Assembly (NCBI GenBank): GCA_028752905.1
Contig: JAQNBH010000002.1
Location: 37,045,975 to 37,109,974, forward strand
Length of the DNA stretch: 64,000 nucleotides
Direction of reading: 5' to 3'
DNA from: Cladorhizidae sp. MBARI D1340-BT2
Taxonomy: Eukaryota; Porifera; Demospongiae; Poecilosclerida; Cladorhizidae
The notes beneath the pieces were generated by a model. That model did no database searches. It was not told the DNA's origin and saw only the letters and a program-made list of their open reading frames with translations. This document shows positions 21,776 through 34,559 of this stretch, piece by piece. Made by a program: the position numbers and the translations under genes. Numbering within the stretch: the first letter of the stretch is position 1; each line of letters starts with the position of its first letter.

Positions 21776-22104
21776 CATGGAGTCTCTACGACTCGGGACT
21801 TCTTCTTGCACCTCCATGGTCTCTCTACTCAGACTTCTTCTTGCACCTTCATGGAGTCTCTGGACTCTGACTTCTCCTTGCGCCACCATGAAGTCTCTAG
21901 ACTCAGACTTCTCCTTGCACCTCCATGGAGTCACTAGGATTCAGACTTCTTCTTGCACCTCAATGTTGTCTCTAGGACTTAGACTTCTCCTAACCACCAT
22001 GTAGTCTAGGAACTCAGACTTCTCCTTGAACCTCCATGTCATCTCTAGGACTCAGATTTCTCCTTGCCCCATCACGGAGTCTCTAGGACTCAGACTTCCT
22101 ATTG
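21776..22104. repeat. CTCTAGGACTCAGACTTCTCC satellite, left fragment
   Basis: Degenerate units of about 27-36 bp (core TCTAGGACTCAGACTTCTC, then a CCATGGAGT-type segment). This is the left continuation of the large satellite starting again at 25,563, so the intervening element inserted into it. Confidence 0.92.
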
Positions 22105-22256
22105 TAGTGCAGCGGCATACCAAACCTATTGTGCATTTTTTGATAAAAGCCCCAAGGTACACATGTAGATTAATACCTAATGAAAATTTTTGGATATGGA
22201 GGCGCTCACAATTGTACCCACGCTGGCTATAGCAACAGTTTACAAAATGGCTGCCA
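22105..22256 (+). repeat. Left long terminal inverted repeat
   Basis: Pairs with 25417-25562 (inverted), about 85-90% by eye. It lacks a 13-base stretch after GCGG(C/T)ATA that the right copy has. The right copy lacks a stretch around ggtacacatgtagatt. Confidence 0.88.
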
Positions 22257-22261
22257 TGCCG

Positions 22262-22400
22262 CTATTGTGCATTTTTTGATAAAAGCACCAAAATTGGTAC
22301 ACATGCAGATTAATACCTAATGAACATTTTTCGATATGGAGGCAATTGCAATAGTACCCACACTGGCCATGACAGCTGTTTTCCAAATTGGCCGCCATGC
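22262..22400 (+). repeat. Additional copy of the terminal repeat inside the left end
   Basis: A second, more diverged direct copy of the left TIR (ctattgtgcattttttgat, then gatatggaggcaattgcaat, then ttggccgccatgc). It is present only at this end. Confidence 0.85.
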
Positions 22401-22439
22401 AAGTTCTAACAATGTGCTCTCAAATCACTATTACACATT

Positions 22440-25265
22440 TCAGTGCTTCCAATGTTGCCATATTTGAAGTTCATGGCAGCAATTTTGTACGGACTGGACT
22501 GTTTTCACTACAGCAGGGTCTGCAGTATCAAGAACAAGCAAGTCCTGGCTCTCCTCTTCGAATAGGTTTCCCAACTCTTCAATGACGGTCACCAGAGTGT
22601 GAACATCTCTTGCAAAAGATGTCTGTAGACTTGCTGTTTGGTCATAGTGATGTGTGTCCACTCTTAATTCCTGCAAGTCAGAATTTTCAAATTCCCCAAT
22701 TACTCTGGCAACCTCTGGCCCAGCAATCATCCACCGCGGCAGGACTTGGATAGTCGGTGAGGCCAACTGCACCTCCATCACCCTTGACACAGGCATTATT
22801 TTGTTAATGTGCTTGGTCAATGGGGATGGCCGAGAAAAGTCGCTTGGTCTTTTGCACTGTGAAGTGGCCAGTGTTGAACTCTCTGTAAATATCTAGGTGT
22901 GTCTTGGGAAGTTCAGCCCTATCTCTCAGATGCACTGGTATCCAGTGGGCATAGTTTGTATGATCTATATAGTGCAAGAACCAGGGAACAAGTTCTGTTA
23001 AGACATCTGATACATGGCAAAGTTTGCTTCTCTCAAGGACCGCACATAAGTGAGAATGCAAACCTCTAGTTCCATTGTTGTTGGCCAGTAATGAAACTGA
23101 TATTTTCTCTGATCACACCAGGTCTCAAACTCCCACAGGGGCTTGATCGTCTTTTGAACAGGTAAGACTATAAAGGTCATAGGCACGGCTAGGGCTAGGG
23201 CTAGGATGTGGCAGAATATATAAGGCAGCAGCCATAATTTGGTGGGCCTTTCTTGTGCGCATAACATGTGATGCTTTGTGTAGAGCATCAGCCATTCCTA
23301 CTGTTGCAATTTCTGCTTGAACCAGTGCTTGTGCCCGTCCACTGTTTTCCAGCCAGTCACCAACGGTCTTCAGAGCTGCCATCTCAATGTGGAGGCCACC
23401 AAACATAACCACAAGCTTTTCCTCTCCATACTTCTCTGGCCACTTCCACTGGATCTGTTTGGCCAGAGCAAAGAGTGGCTGGTCAAACGTCAAAACTGGA
23501 GTCTGTCCTGCATTGAGATGCTCAACAGCACTCTTCACCACAAATAGGGAGAGTGAGGCTGTTGGTGTGATGATTCGATCACCTGATTCCTGATTCTCTG
23601 CACAGTATATATGCAGCCCACGATATGTTCTCATTTCTCCTGAGCTCAGTGTTTTCTTCTAGAATGTGTCTTGTGTTCTCTAGCTCTCCCTCAGTGTGCT
23701 TCTGGTAGTCATTCCGTTTCAGGGAGATCAAACTGGTGGCAGGAACAGCTGACTGTTTGACACTGGATGTAATAAGTGGCACATCAGTATAGAAATGTGT
23801 AGCACTTGGGTTATGGTCAATATTAGCAGCTGTTGTGAATACACTGCCCTTCAACATTGGTGGACATACAACTTGCTCCATGTGAAAGCATTGGCACACA
23901 CTGTTTCCCATCTCTGCTGAGAGGCACAGCACATGGTCATACGAGATGCTTAAGCCGAGATAACAGCCTGTCCACCAGATTTCTCTTACGAGTTTGGGCA
24001 TGCAGCATTAGCCCAATGTAGATTGGAAGAGGTGTTTCTTGTGCAGAGCTGTGTCTGACAGATGAGCTGATGTCTGCCTGTTTACGCATGTGCTTGACAC
24101 TGTTATACTTCATAATCTGGGCAATGGAAAGTGTTGCTGGTATTGAACACTCACGAATTTGGTCCTTGATGCTTGGGCCTTCCAACACCATACTTATTAG
24201 TGCAAGCAGCAAGTGTGGCACATACTTCTCCTGGCAATTTTCTTGAAATGACCCAATGAAGGGATAGGGGTCAAACAGGTGCCGGCGTACAATCTGTGTG
24301 GCACATGCAAGATGAACAGCATCACTGTCACTGTCCTGCTCACAGGCTTTGCCAAGTGCAGCACCAATATCTTCATCGAATACAAGCATGATATCTCTTC
24401 CCTTACTTTGAGCTCGCATATCTGGAAAATGTGCAAGCAGTCTTTGCTTCAATCGGGTTGTATGTATCCTTTGGTCACTCATGACTCCAAACTGTTGCAT
24501 CCCAGACATGTAGAGTTGTGCCATATCAGCGAGTTTGAAAACTGGTGCAGTGCTTGCTTCCAAACGAACTTCCTCAATATACATCACAAGTTCGGCAAAT
24601 ACGATTCCTCATCTTCACTACCCGCTCCTTGTTGTGCCGTCTGCACCTTCCTTGCCCGGTTGTAGAGCCAATAAGCACTTGGTGTGGTACCTGGCTTCCA
24701 AGGCTACCATGTCACTCAAGCCAAGTTTGGTCAAGAGCAAGCTGTCCCCGGTAAGTTCAGCACTTTCACGCACACGTTGGTCCACCTGAATTGTTGTCAC
24801 CTCATGTGGGCCATCAGTCAGCTGCTTGACTGCAGAAAAAACAAGACGCCTCACTAGGCTTAAGTAAAGACAGCAATCTACTACACTTGCATGGAGCACC
24901 ATCTCTTTCTGGGCTTTCATGCTCCCTCTTCTCTGCCCTTTGTAGTATTTGGCTGTTGTAATGGAGCCTACATGCCTTATGCCATTTGGCCTCATTGGTA
25001 ACCATAGCTGCTTCAATACCTTGCCCTTCATCCATTCTGTCTAACTGCAAGGTTCTCGGTAGCTTCCCCAATTCATCGAATTTGACCAGGTTTTCAGCAA
25101 GTGATTGGTAACCTTTTCCAACTCTTTTCTTTTTGAGTGTAAAGGAGAAGTAAGGGACTCCACTGTCTTTTCCTGGCATATAACACAAAGCTCCCAGTTT
25201 GTATCAACTGGCTGTTGAGATGTAGATGCTTCCCAAGTATCCACAAGTTTAAACCTCTTTGAGGA
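22440..25265 (-). pseudogene. Large uncharacterised protein (FGGLHIEMA family), frameshifted
   Basis: Nine overlapping open segments read in order on the minus strand from about 25265 to 22440. Recognisable blocks: WELCVICQEK; KWHKACRLHYNSQILQRAEK; CFFC; LVALEARYHTKCLLAL; YIEEVRLEASTAPVFKLADM; TRLKQRLLAHFPDMRAQSKG; ETPLPIYIGLMLHAQTRKR; LGLSISYDHVLCLSAEMGN; GSVFTTAANIDHNPSAT; TPVLTFDQPLFALAKQIQWK; VVMFGGLHIEMAALKTVGDW; KASHVMRTRKAHQIMAAALY; HTNYAHWIPVHLRDRAELP; TKRLFSAIPIDQAH. I recall such proteins as common unnamed predictions in cnidarian, sponge and lancelet genomes; no function is known to me. The Cys-rich N-terminus suggests zinc binding. At least six frameshifts make this copy inactive. 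No ATG is clear at the start (an in-frame stop is close upstream). Confidence 0.82.
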
Positions 25266-25416
25266 CTATAGTGCCCTGATTAGAATCTCTGATAGCATGT
25301 GCTCTGAGGTCAGCACATGCCTGAACTATAAACATTCCAATTATCACTACCAGTGTTTATTGTATGATTTGCTAGTTTATTTGTTTGGTTGTATACTATT
25401 CAGGCTAAACAAGTGT

Positions 25417-25562
25417 TTGCATGGCGGCTATTTTGTAAACTGTTGCTATGGCCAGCGTGGGTACAATTGTGAGCGCCTCCATATCCAAAATTGTTTCAAT
25501 TTTGGTGCTTTTATCAAAAAATGCACAATAGGTTTAGTAAGTTGGACTATACCGCTGCACTA
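25417..25562 (-). repeat. Right long terminal inverted repeat
   Basis: Inverted partner of 22105-22256; it ends CCGCTGCACTA against satellite. Confidence 0.88.
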
Positions 25563-28500
25563 TTACCCCATCATGATGTCTCTAGGACTCAGACATCTCC
25601 TTGCCCCACCATGAAGTCTCTAGGACTCAGACTTCTCCTTGCACCTTCATGGAGTTCTAGGACTCGGACTTCTCCTTGACTCAGACCTGTACTTGTCCCA
25701 TCATGTAGTCTCTAGGACATAGACTTCTCCTTGCACAACCATAGAGTCTCTAGGAAGCAGACTTCTTCTTGCACCATCATGGAGTTACTAGGAAGCAGAC
25801 TTCTCATTGCAACATGGAGTCTCTAGGACTCAGACTTCTCCTTGCACCATGGAATGTCTAGGATTCAGACTTCTCCTTGCACTTCCATGGAGTCTTAGGA
25901 CTCAGACGTCTTCTTGCACCTGGAGTCTCTAGGACTCAAGACTTCTCCTTGAACCTCCATGGAGTCTTTAGGACTTAGACTTCTCCTTACCACCATGAAG
26001 TCTCTAGGATTCAGACTTCTCCTTGTACCAACATGGAGTCTCTAGGACTCAGACTTCTCCTTGCACCAGTGACCTCTATGTCGTCTCTAGCACTTAGACT
26101 TCAACTTTCACAAGTCTCTAGGATTCAGACTTCTCTTTGCACCACCATGGAGTCTCTTGGACTCGGACTTCTCCTAGCCCAACTATGAAGTCTATAGGAC
26201 TCAGACTTCTCATTGTATCTCCATGGAGTCTCTAGGATTCAGATCTCTCCTTGCCACATCATGAAGTCTATAGGACTCAAACTTCTCCTTAGGACTCAGA
26301 CTTCTCATTGCCCCATCATGGAGTCTCTAGGACTAACACTTCTTCTTAGCACCACCATGAAGTCTCAAGGACTCAGACTTCTCCTTGAACCTCCACGGAG
26401 TCTCTAGGACCCATTGCCCCACCATGAAGTCTCTAGGACTCAGACTTCTCCTTGCAACTCCATGAAGTCTCTAGGACTCAGACTTCTCATCCACCATGAA
26501 GTCTAAATGGCTCAGATTTCTCCTGGCCGACCATGGAGTTTCTAGGACTCAGACTTCTCCTTGCACCTGCATTGAGACTCTAGGACTCAGACTTCTCCTT
26601 CTCCATGTAGTCACTAGGACTCGGACTTCTCCTCCAGCATGAAGTCTCTAGGATTCAGACTTCTTGCACCTCCATGGAGTCTCTAGGAGTCAGACTTCTT
26701 CTTTGCACCACCATGAAGTCTCTAGGACTCAGACTTCTCCTTGCACTACATGGAGTCTCTAGGACTCAGACTTCTCCTTCTCCATGAAAAATCTAGGACT
26801 CAGACTTCTCCTTGCAACCCCATGGATTCTCTAGGACTCAGATTTCAGCTTGCCCCATCATGGAGTCTCTAGGACTCAGACTTCTCCTTGCACCACAATG
26901 GAGTCTCTAGGGCTCAGACTTCTCCTTCTTCATGAAGTCTCTAGGTCTCAGACTTCTCCTAGCACCTCCATGTCATCTCTAGGAGGACTCAGATTTCTTC
27001 TTGCCCCATAATGGAGTCTCTATGACTCAGACTTCTCCTTGCACCTCCATGAGGTCTCTAGGATTCAGACTTCTCCTTCACCTCCATGAAGTCTCTAGGA
27101 CTCAGATTTCTCCTTGCCCCATTATGGAATCTCCATGACTAAGACTTCTCCTTACACGCACATGAAGTCTCTAGGTCCCAGATTTCTCATATATCATGAA
27201 GTCTAAACGACTCAAATTTCTCCTTGCCCACCATGGATTCTCTAGGTCTCTGACCTACTTTCCCAATCATGGAGTTTCTAGGACTCGGACTTCTCCTTGC
27301 ACCTCCATGATGTCTCTAGGACTAAGACTTCCCCTTACAACCATGCGGTCTCTACGACTTAGACTTCTCCTTACCACCATGGAGTCTATAGGAGTCAGAC
27401 TTCTCCTTCTTCATGGAGTCTCTAGGACTCAGACAGCTCCTTGTAAGTCCATGGAGTCTCTAGGACTCAGACTTCTCCTTGCACCATGGTGTCTCTAGGA
27501 CTCAGACTTCTTCTTGCCCCATCATGGAGTCTCTAGGACTCAGACTTCTCCTTGCGCCATGGGGTCTCTAGGACTCAGACTTCTTCATGCCCCAACATGG
27601 AGTCTCTATGTCTCAAACTTCTCTTTGCACCTCCTGGAGTCTCTAGGACCCAGACTTCTCCCAGCCCCTTCATGGAGTCTCTAGGACTCAGACTTCTCCT
27701 TGCACCATGGAGTCTCTATGACTCAGAGTTCTCCTTGTACCTCCATGGAGTCTGTAGGACTCAGATTTCTCCTGCACCCGATGGAGTCTCTAAGATTCTG
27801 ACGTCTCCTTGCACCTTTATGGAGTCTCTAGGACTCAGACTTCTCCTTGCCCCACCATGGAGTCTCTAGGACTCAGACTTCTCATTGTGCCATGGAATCC
27901 CTTGGACTCAGACTTCTACTTGCCTCATCATGCAGTCTTCAGGAACTCAGACTTCTCCTAGCCCCATCATGGAATCTCTAGGACTTAGACTTATCCTTGT
28001 GCCATGTACTCTCTAGGACTCAGACTACTTCTTACCCCATCATGGAGAGTCTATAACTCAGACTTCTCCTTGCACCATCATGGAGTCTCTAGGACTCAGA
28101 CTTCTCCTTGCACCATCATGGAGTCTCTAGGACTCAGTTTTCTCATTGCCCCTTTATGGAGTCTCTAGGACTCAGACTTCTCCTTGCACCATGGAATCTC
28201 TAGTAGTTACACTTCTCCTTGCCCCATCTAGGACTCAGTTTTCTCATTGCCCCTTTATGGAGTCTCTAGGACTCAGACTTCTCCTCCCGCCATGGAGTCT
28301 CTAGGATTCAGACTTCTTCTTGCCCCACAATGGAGTGTCTAGGACTCAGAGTTCTCCTTGCTCCATGGAGTCTCTAGGACTCAGACTTTTATTTCCCCAT
28401 CATGGAGTCTCTAGGACTCAGACTTCTCCTAGCACCATGATGGAGTCTCTAGGACTCAGACTTCTCCTAGCACCTCCATGGAGTCTTTAGGACTCAGACT

Positions 28501-31268
28501 TCTCCTTGCACCTCCATGGAGTCTCTAGTAGTCAGACTTCTCCTTGCCCCATCATGGAGTCTCTAGGATTCAGTTTTCTCATTGCCCCATCATGGAGTCT
28601 CTAGGACTCAGATTTCTCCTTTCGCCATGGAGTCTCTAGGACTCAGACTTCTCCTTGCGCCATGGAGTCTTCTAGGACCCTGACTTCTCCTTGCCCCATC
28701 ATGTAGTCTCTAGGACTTAGACTTCTCCCTGTCCTTGGAGTCTTTAGGACTCAGACTTCTCTTAGCACCACCATGGAGTCTCTAGGACTCAGACTTCTCA
28801 TTGTGCCATGGAATCCCTAGGACTCAGACTTCTCCTTGCCTCATCATGGAGTCTTCAGGAGTCAGACTTCTCCTAGCCCCATCATGGAATCTCTAGGACT
28901 CAGACTTATCCTTGAGCCATGTACTCTCTAGGACTCAGACTACTTCTTACCCCATCATGGAGAGTCTATAACTCAGACTTCTCCTTGCACCATCATGGAG
29001 TCTCTATGACTCAGACTTCTCCTCCCGCCATGGAGTCTCTAGGATTCAGACTTCTTCTTGCCCCACAATGGAGTCTCTAGGACTCAGAGTTCTCCTTGCT
29101 CCATGGAGTCTCTAGGACTCAGACTTCTTATTTCCCCATCATGGAGTCTCTAGGACTCAGACTTCTCCTTGCCGCATCATGGAGTCTCTAGGACTCGGAC
29201 TTCTCCTTGCACCATGGAGTCTCTAGGACTCAGACTTCTTATTTCCCCATCATGGAGTCTCTAGGACTCAGACTTCTCCTTGCCGCATCATGGAGTCTCT
29301 AGGACTCGGACTTCTCCTTGCACCTCCATGGAGTCTTTAGGACTCAGACTTCTCCATGGAGACGGTAGGACTCGGACTTCTCCTTGCGCCATGGAGTCTC
29401 TAGGACTCAGACTTCTCCTTGCACCTCCATGGAGTCTCTAGGACATAGATTCTCATTGCCCGTTTATGGAGTCTCTAGGACTCAGACTTCTCCTCCCGCT
29501 ATGGAGTCTCTAGGATTCAGACTTCTTATTTCCCCATCATGGAATCTCTAGGACTCAGACTTCTCCTTGCACCTCCATGGAGTCTCTAGGACATAGATTC
29601 TCTTTGCACCTCCATGGAGTCTCTAGGACTCAGACTTCTCCTTGCGCCATGGAGTCTTCTAGGACCCTTGCCCCATCATGTAGTCTCTAGGACTCAGACT
29701 TCTCCCTGTCCTTGGAGTCTTTAGGACTCAGACTTCTCTTAGCACCACCATGCAGTCTCTAGGACTCAGACTTCTCCTTGCTCCATGGAGTCTCTAGGAC
29801 TCAGACTTCTCCTTGCGCCATGGTGTCTCTAGGACTCAGACTTCTTCTTGGCCCATCATGGAGTCACTAGGACTCAGACTTCTCCTTGCACCATGGGGTC
29901 TCTAGGACTCAGACTTCTTCATGCCCCAACATGGAGTCGCTATGACTCAGACTTCTCTTTGCACCTCCTGGAGTCTCTAGGACCCAGACTTCTCCCAGCC
30001 CCATCATGGAGTCTCTAGGACTCAGACTTCTCCTTGCACCATGGAGTCTCTATGACTCAGAGTTCTCCTTGTACCTCCATGGAGTCTGTAGGACTCAGAT
30101 TTCTCCTGCACCCGATGGAGTCTCTAAGATTCTGATGTCTCCTTGCACCTTTATGGAGTCTCTAGGACTCAGACTTCTCCTTGCGCCATGTACTCTCTAG
30201 GACTCAGACTTCTTTTTACCCCATCATGGAGTCTTCAGGACTCAGACTTCTCCTAGCCCCATCATGGAATCTCTAGGACTCAGACTTATCCTTGTGCCAT
30301 GTACTCTCTAGGACTCAGACTACTTCTTACCCCATCATGGAGAGTCTATAACTCAGACTTCTCCTTGCACCATCATGGAGTCTCTAGGACTCAGACTTCT
30401 CTTTGCACCATCATGGAGTCTCTAGGACTCAGACTTCTCCTTGCGCCATGGAATCTCTAGTAGTTAGACTTCTCCTTGCCCCATCATGGAGTCTCTAGGA
30501 CTCAGTTTTCTCATTGCCCCTTTATGGAGTCTCTAGGACTCAGACTTCTCCTCCCGCCATGGAGTCTCTAGGATTCAGACTTCTTCTTGCCCCACAATGG
30601 AGTCTCTAGGATTCAGACTTCTTCTTGTCCCACAATGGAGTCTCTAGGACTCAGAGTTCTCCTTGCTCCATGGAGTCTCTAGGACTCAGACTTCTTATTT
30701 CCCCATCATGGAGTCTCTAGGACTCAGACTTCTCTTTGCACCTTCTCGAGTGTCTAGGACCCAGACTTCTCCTTGCCCCATCATGGAGTCTCTAGGACTC
30801 AGACTTCTCCTTGTGCCATGGAGTCTCTAGGACTCAGACTTCTCCTAGCACCTCCATGGAGTGTGTAGGACTCAGACTTCTCCTTGCGCCATGGAATCTC
30901 TAGTAGTCAGACTTCTCCTTGCCCCATCATGGAGTCTCTAGGACTCAGACTTCTCATTGCCCCATCATGGAGTCTCTAGGACTCCGACTTCTCCTTTCGC
31001 CATGGAGTCTCTAGGACTCAGACTTCTCCTTGCCCCATCATGGAGTCTCTAGGACTCTGACTTCTCCTTGCCCCTCCATGGAGTCTCTAGGACTCAGACT
31101 TCTCCTTGCACCATCATGTAGTCTCTAGGACTCAGACTTCTCCCTGTCCTTGGAGTCTTTAGGACTCAGACTTCTCTTAGCACCACCATGGAGTCTCTAG
31201 GACTCACACTTCTCCTTGCTCCCATGGAATCTTTAGGACTCAGACTTCTCTTTGCCCCACCATGGAGT
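25563..31268. repeat. Degenerate satellite, CTCTAGGACTCAGACTTCTCC core
   Basis: About 160-180 units with period mostly 27-36 bp. The core TCTAGGACTCAGACTTCTCCT alternates with a variable linker (ttgcaccatcatggagt, ttgcgccatggagt, tagcacctccatggagt). Divergence is higher at the left than at the right. It contains large duplicated blocks: 28770-29940 recurs at 32260-33445, and about 29990-30660 recurs at about 31560-32230. Open frames inside it are artefacts. Confidence 0.97.
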
Positions 31269-31450
31269 CTCTATAATTCGTACTTGTACCTTGCCTGGTG
31301 TTAACAGAAGAACTGTTACCATTTATGCAGTTTCATATATTCTGTACTTGTTCACCTTGTTCCTATATACTCTTATCTCTATGCACAATTATTCTTCCTT
31401 GTTCCTATATACTCTTATTTATATGCACAATGATTCTACCTTGTTACCTT
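31269..31450. other. Non-satellite island in the satellite
   Basis: About 180 bp of different, AT-rich sequence with a two-fold repeat (cttgttcctatatactctta, then t(c/a)tatgcacaat). It interrupts the array and may be an old insertion or captured flank. Confidence 0.75.
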
Positions 31451-33449
31451 CTCCTTGCGCCATGGAGTCTCTTGGACTCGGACTTCTCCTTGCCCCATCA
31501 TGGAGTCTCTAGAACTCAGATTTCTCCTTGCCTGACCGTGGAGTCTCTAGGACTCAGACTTCTCCCAGCCCCATCATGGAGTCTCTAGGACTCAGACTTC
31601 TCCTTGCACCATGGAGTCTCTATGACTCAGAGTTCTTCTTGTACCTCCATGGAGTCTGTAGGACTCAGATTTCTCCTGCACCCGATGGAGTCTCTAAGAT
31701 TCTGATGTCTCTTTGCACCTCTATGGAGTCTCTAGGACTCAGACTTCTCCTTGCGCCATGTACTCTCTAGGACTCAGACTTCTTTTTACCCCATCATGGA
31801 GTCTTCAGGACTCAGACTTCTCCTAGCCCCATCATGGAATCTCTAGGACTCAGACTTATCCTTGTGCCATGTACTCTCTAGGACTCAGACTACTTCTTAC
31901 CCCATCATGGAGAGTCTATAACTCAGACTTCTCCTTGCACCATCATGGAGTCTCTAGGACTCAGACTTCTCTTTGCACCATCATGGAGTCTCTAGGACTC
32001 AGACTTCTCCTTGCGCCATGGAATCTCTAGTAGTTAGACTTCTCCTTGCCCCATCATGGAGTCTCTAGGACTCAGTTTTCTCATTGCCCCTTTATGGAGT
32101 CTCTAGGACTCAGACTTCTCCTCCCGCCATGGAGTCTCTAGGATTCAGACTTCTTCTTGCCCCACAATGGAGTCTCTAGGATTCAGACTTCTTCTTGTCC
32201 CACAATGGAGTCTCTAGGACTCAGAGTTCTCCTTGCTCCTTGGAGTCTTTAGGACTCAGACTTCTCTTAGCACCACCATGGAGTCTCTAGGACTCAGACT
32301 TCTCATTGTGCCATGGAATCCCTAGGACTCAGACTTCTCCTTGCCTCATCATGGAGTCTTCAGGAGTCAGACTTCTCCTAGCCCCATCATGGAATCTCTA
32401 GGACTCAGACTTATCCTTGTGCCATGTACTCTCTAGGACTCAGACTACTTCTTACCCCATCATGGAGAGTCTATAACTCAGACTTCTCCTTGCACCATCA
32501 TGGAGTCTCTATGACTCAGACTTCTCCTCCCGCCATGGAGTCTCTAGGATTCAGACTTCTTCTTGCCCCACAATGGAGTCTCTAGGACTCAGAGTTCTCC
32601 TTGCTCCATGGAGTCTCTAGGACTCAGACTTCTTATTTCCCCATCATGGAGTCTCTAGGACTCAGACTTCTCCTTGCCGCATCATGGAGTCTCTAGGACT
32701 CGGACTTCTCCTTGCACCATGGAGTCTCTAGGACTCAGACTTCTTATTTCCCCATCATGGAGTCTCTAGGACTCAGACTTCTCCTTGCCGCATCATGGAG
32801 TCTCTAGGACTCGGACTTCTCCTTGCACCTCCATGGAGTCTTTAGGACTCAGACTTCTCCATGGAGACGGTAGGACTCGGACTTCTCCTTGCGCCATGGA
32901 GTCTCTAGGACTCAGACTTCTCCTTGCACCTCCATGGAGTCTCTAGGACATAGATTCTCATTGCCCGTTTATGGAGTCTCTAGGACTCAGACTTCTCCTC
33001 CCGCCATGGAGTCTCTAGGATTCAGACTTCTTATTTCCCCATCATGGAATCTCTAGGACTCAGACTTCTCCTTGCACCTCCATGGAGTCTCTAGGACATA
33101 GATTCTCTTTGCACCTCCATGGAGTCTCTAGGACTCAGACTTCTCCTTGCGCCATGGAGTCTTCTAGGACCCTTGCCCCATCATGTAGTCTCTAGGACTC
33201 AGACTTCTCCCTGTCCTTGGAGTCTTTAGGACTCAGACTTCTCTTAGCACCACCATGCAGTCTCTAGGACTCAGACTTCTCCTTGCTCCATGGAGTCTCT
33301 AGGACTCAGACTTCTCCTTGCGCCATGGTGTCTCTAGGACTCAGACTTCTTCTTGGCCCATCATGGAGTCACTAGGACTCAGACTTCTCCTTGCACCATG
33401 GGGTCTCTAGGACTCAGACTTCTTCATGCCCCAACATGGAGTCGCTATG
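31451..33449. repeat. Degenerate satellite, right part
   Basis: Same family as 25563-31268. It is composed largely of near-identical copies of the blocks at 29990-30660 and 28770-29940, in reversed block order. It ends abruptly at ctatgactcagactt, where a different 69-bp array starts. Confidence 0.96.
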
Positions 33450-34016
33450 ACTCAGACTTACCTTCACTTACTCTTAGTGTTCAGCCCATCTTCAGGAGAA
33501 CTATTAGAAACCTCCTCTCATAGCTTTACCTTCACTTACTCTTTGTGTTCAGTACATCTTCAGGAGAAGCTGCTAGAAACCTCTCATATCCTTACCTTCA
33601 CTTACTCTTAGTGTTCAGACCATCTTCAGGGGAAGCTGTGAGAAACCTCCTCTCATAGCCTTACCTTCACTTACTCTTAGTCTTCAGCCCATCTTCAGGA
33701 GAAGCTATTAGAAACCTCCTCTCATAGCCTTACCTTCACTTACTCTTAGTGCTCAGTCCATCTTCAGGAGAAGCTGCTAGAAACCTCCTCGCATAGCCTT
33801 ACCTTCACTTACTCTTAGTGTTCAGCCCATCTTCAGGGGAAGCTGTTAGAAACCTCCTCTCATAGCCTTACCTTCACTTACTCTTAGTGTTCAGCCCATC
33901 TTCAGGAGAAGCTATTAGAAACCTCCTCTCATAGCCTTACCTTCACTTACTCTTAGTGTTCAGCCCATCTTCAGGGGAAGCTATTAGAAACCTCCTCTCA
34001 TAGCCTTACCTTCATA
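33450..34016. repeat. 69-bp tandem repeat, about 8 copies
   Basis: Unit: TTACCTTCACTTACTCTTAG, TGTTCAGCCCATCTTCAGG, (G/A)GAAGCTATTAGAAACCTCC, TCTCATAGCC. Copies differ by a few bases. Confidence 0.96.
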
Positions 34017-34559
34017 GGCCTACCAGCTCTTTTTTTTTTGCAAGGTAGTGAGAGGATCTCACACAAGTTGGGAAACTGCAAGGGCATTACATTGTGATGA
34101 CCCTTTACCCTATATATATTGTTTTATTGATTGCAAAAATAATAATATTATTACAAAACTTATGTATCTGCTAAAAGTTACTTGGGAAGGTTCTTGGGAA
34201 GGTTCTTGGCAGTATAAACGATCTAGGTTGCTTATACAGTAGCTCCAGTAACACTTCCAGTGTGCCTCATTCTTCTCCAAGCTGGTAGCACAAAAGAGCA
34301 TTAGAGACAAGGTCATTTATCTTCAAGGAACTATGTATTGTGTGTCTATCTATCTATCATCCCCCTCCCGCACATACCCTTTCCCCCATGACAGAATACA
34401 CTACATAACATGACTGTACTCAGGATTTACTAAATAAGAAACAGCTTCTACACAGTATGAACCACACAGTATGAACCCTGCCCCAAGATATATATATGAT
34501 ATATTGTATGTAAATATATGCATAGATATACTATCAGTGTAGAGAACCAACATATACAG
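34017..34559. other. Unique AT-rich spacer
   Basis: No gene seen. Holds a T run, a short (tatc)n stretch near 34346-34358 and TA-rich segments near 34480-34530. Confidence 0.6.

Larger units (their letters stand above)
22105..25562 (-). mobile_element. 3.46-kb transposon-like element with long TIRs, uncharacterised protein family
   Basis: Inverted repeats of about 140 bp bound the element: 22105 begins TAGTGCAGCGGCATA, and the reverse complement of the right end at 25562 begins TAGTGCAGCGGTATA. Both share CCTATTGTGCATTTTTTGAT, GATATGGAGGCGCTCACAAT and CAGTTTACAAAAT, with small indels. A partial third copy of the TIR sits at 22262-22400 in the left orientation. Satellite flanks both sides. 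A clear target duplication is not visible; TATT occurs next to or close to both ends. Inside lies a decayed minus-strand gene. Confidence 0.85.
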
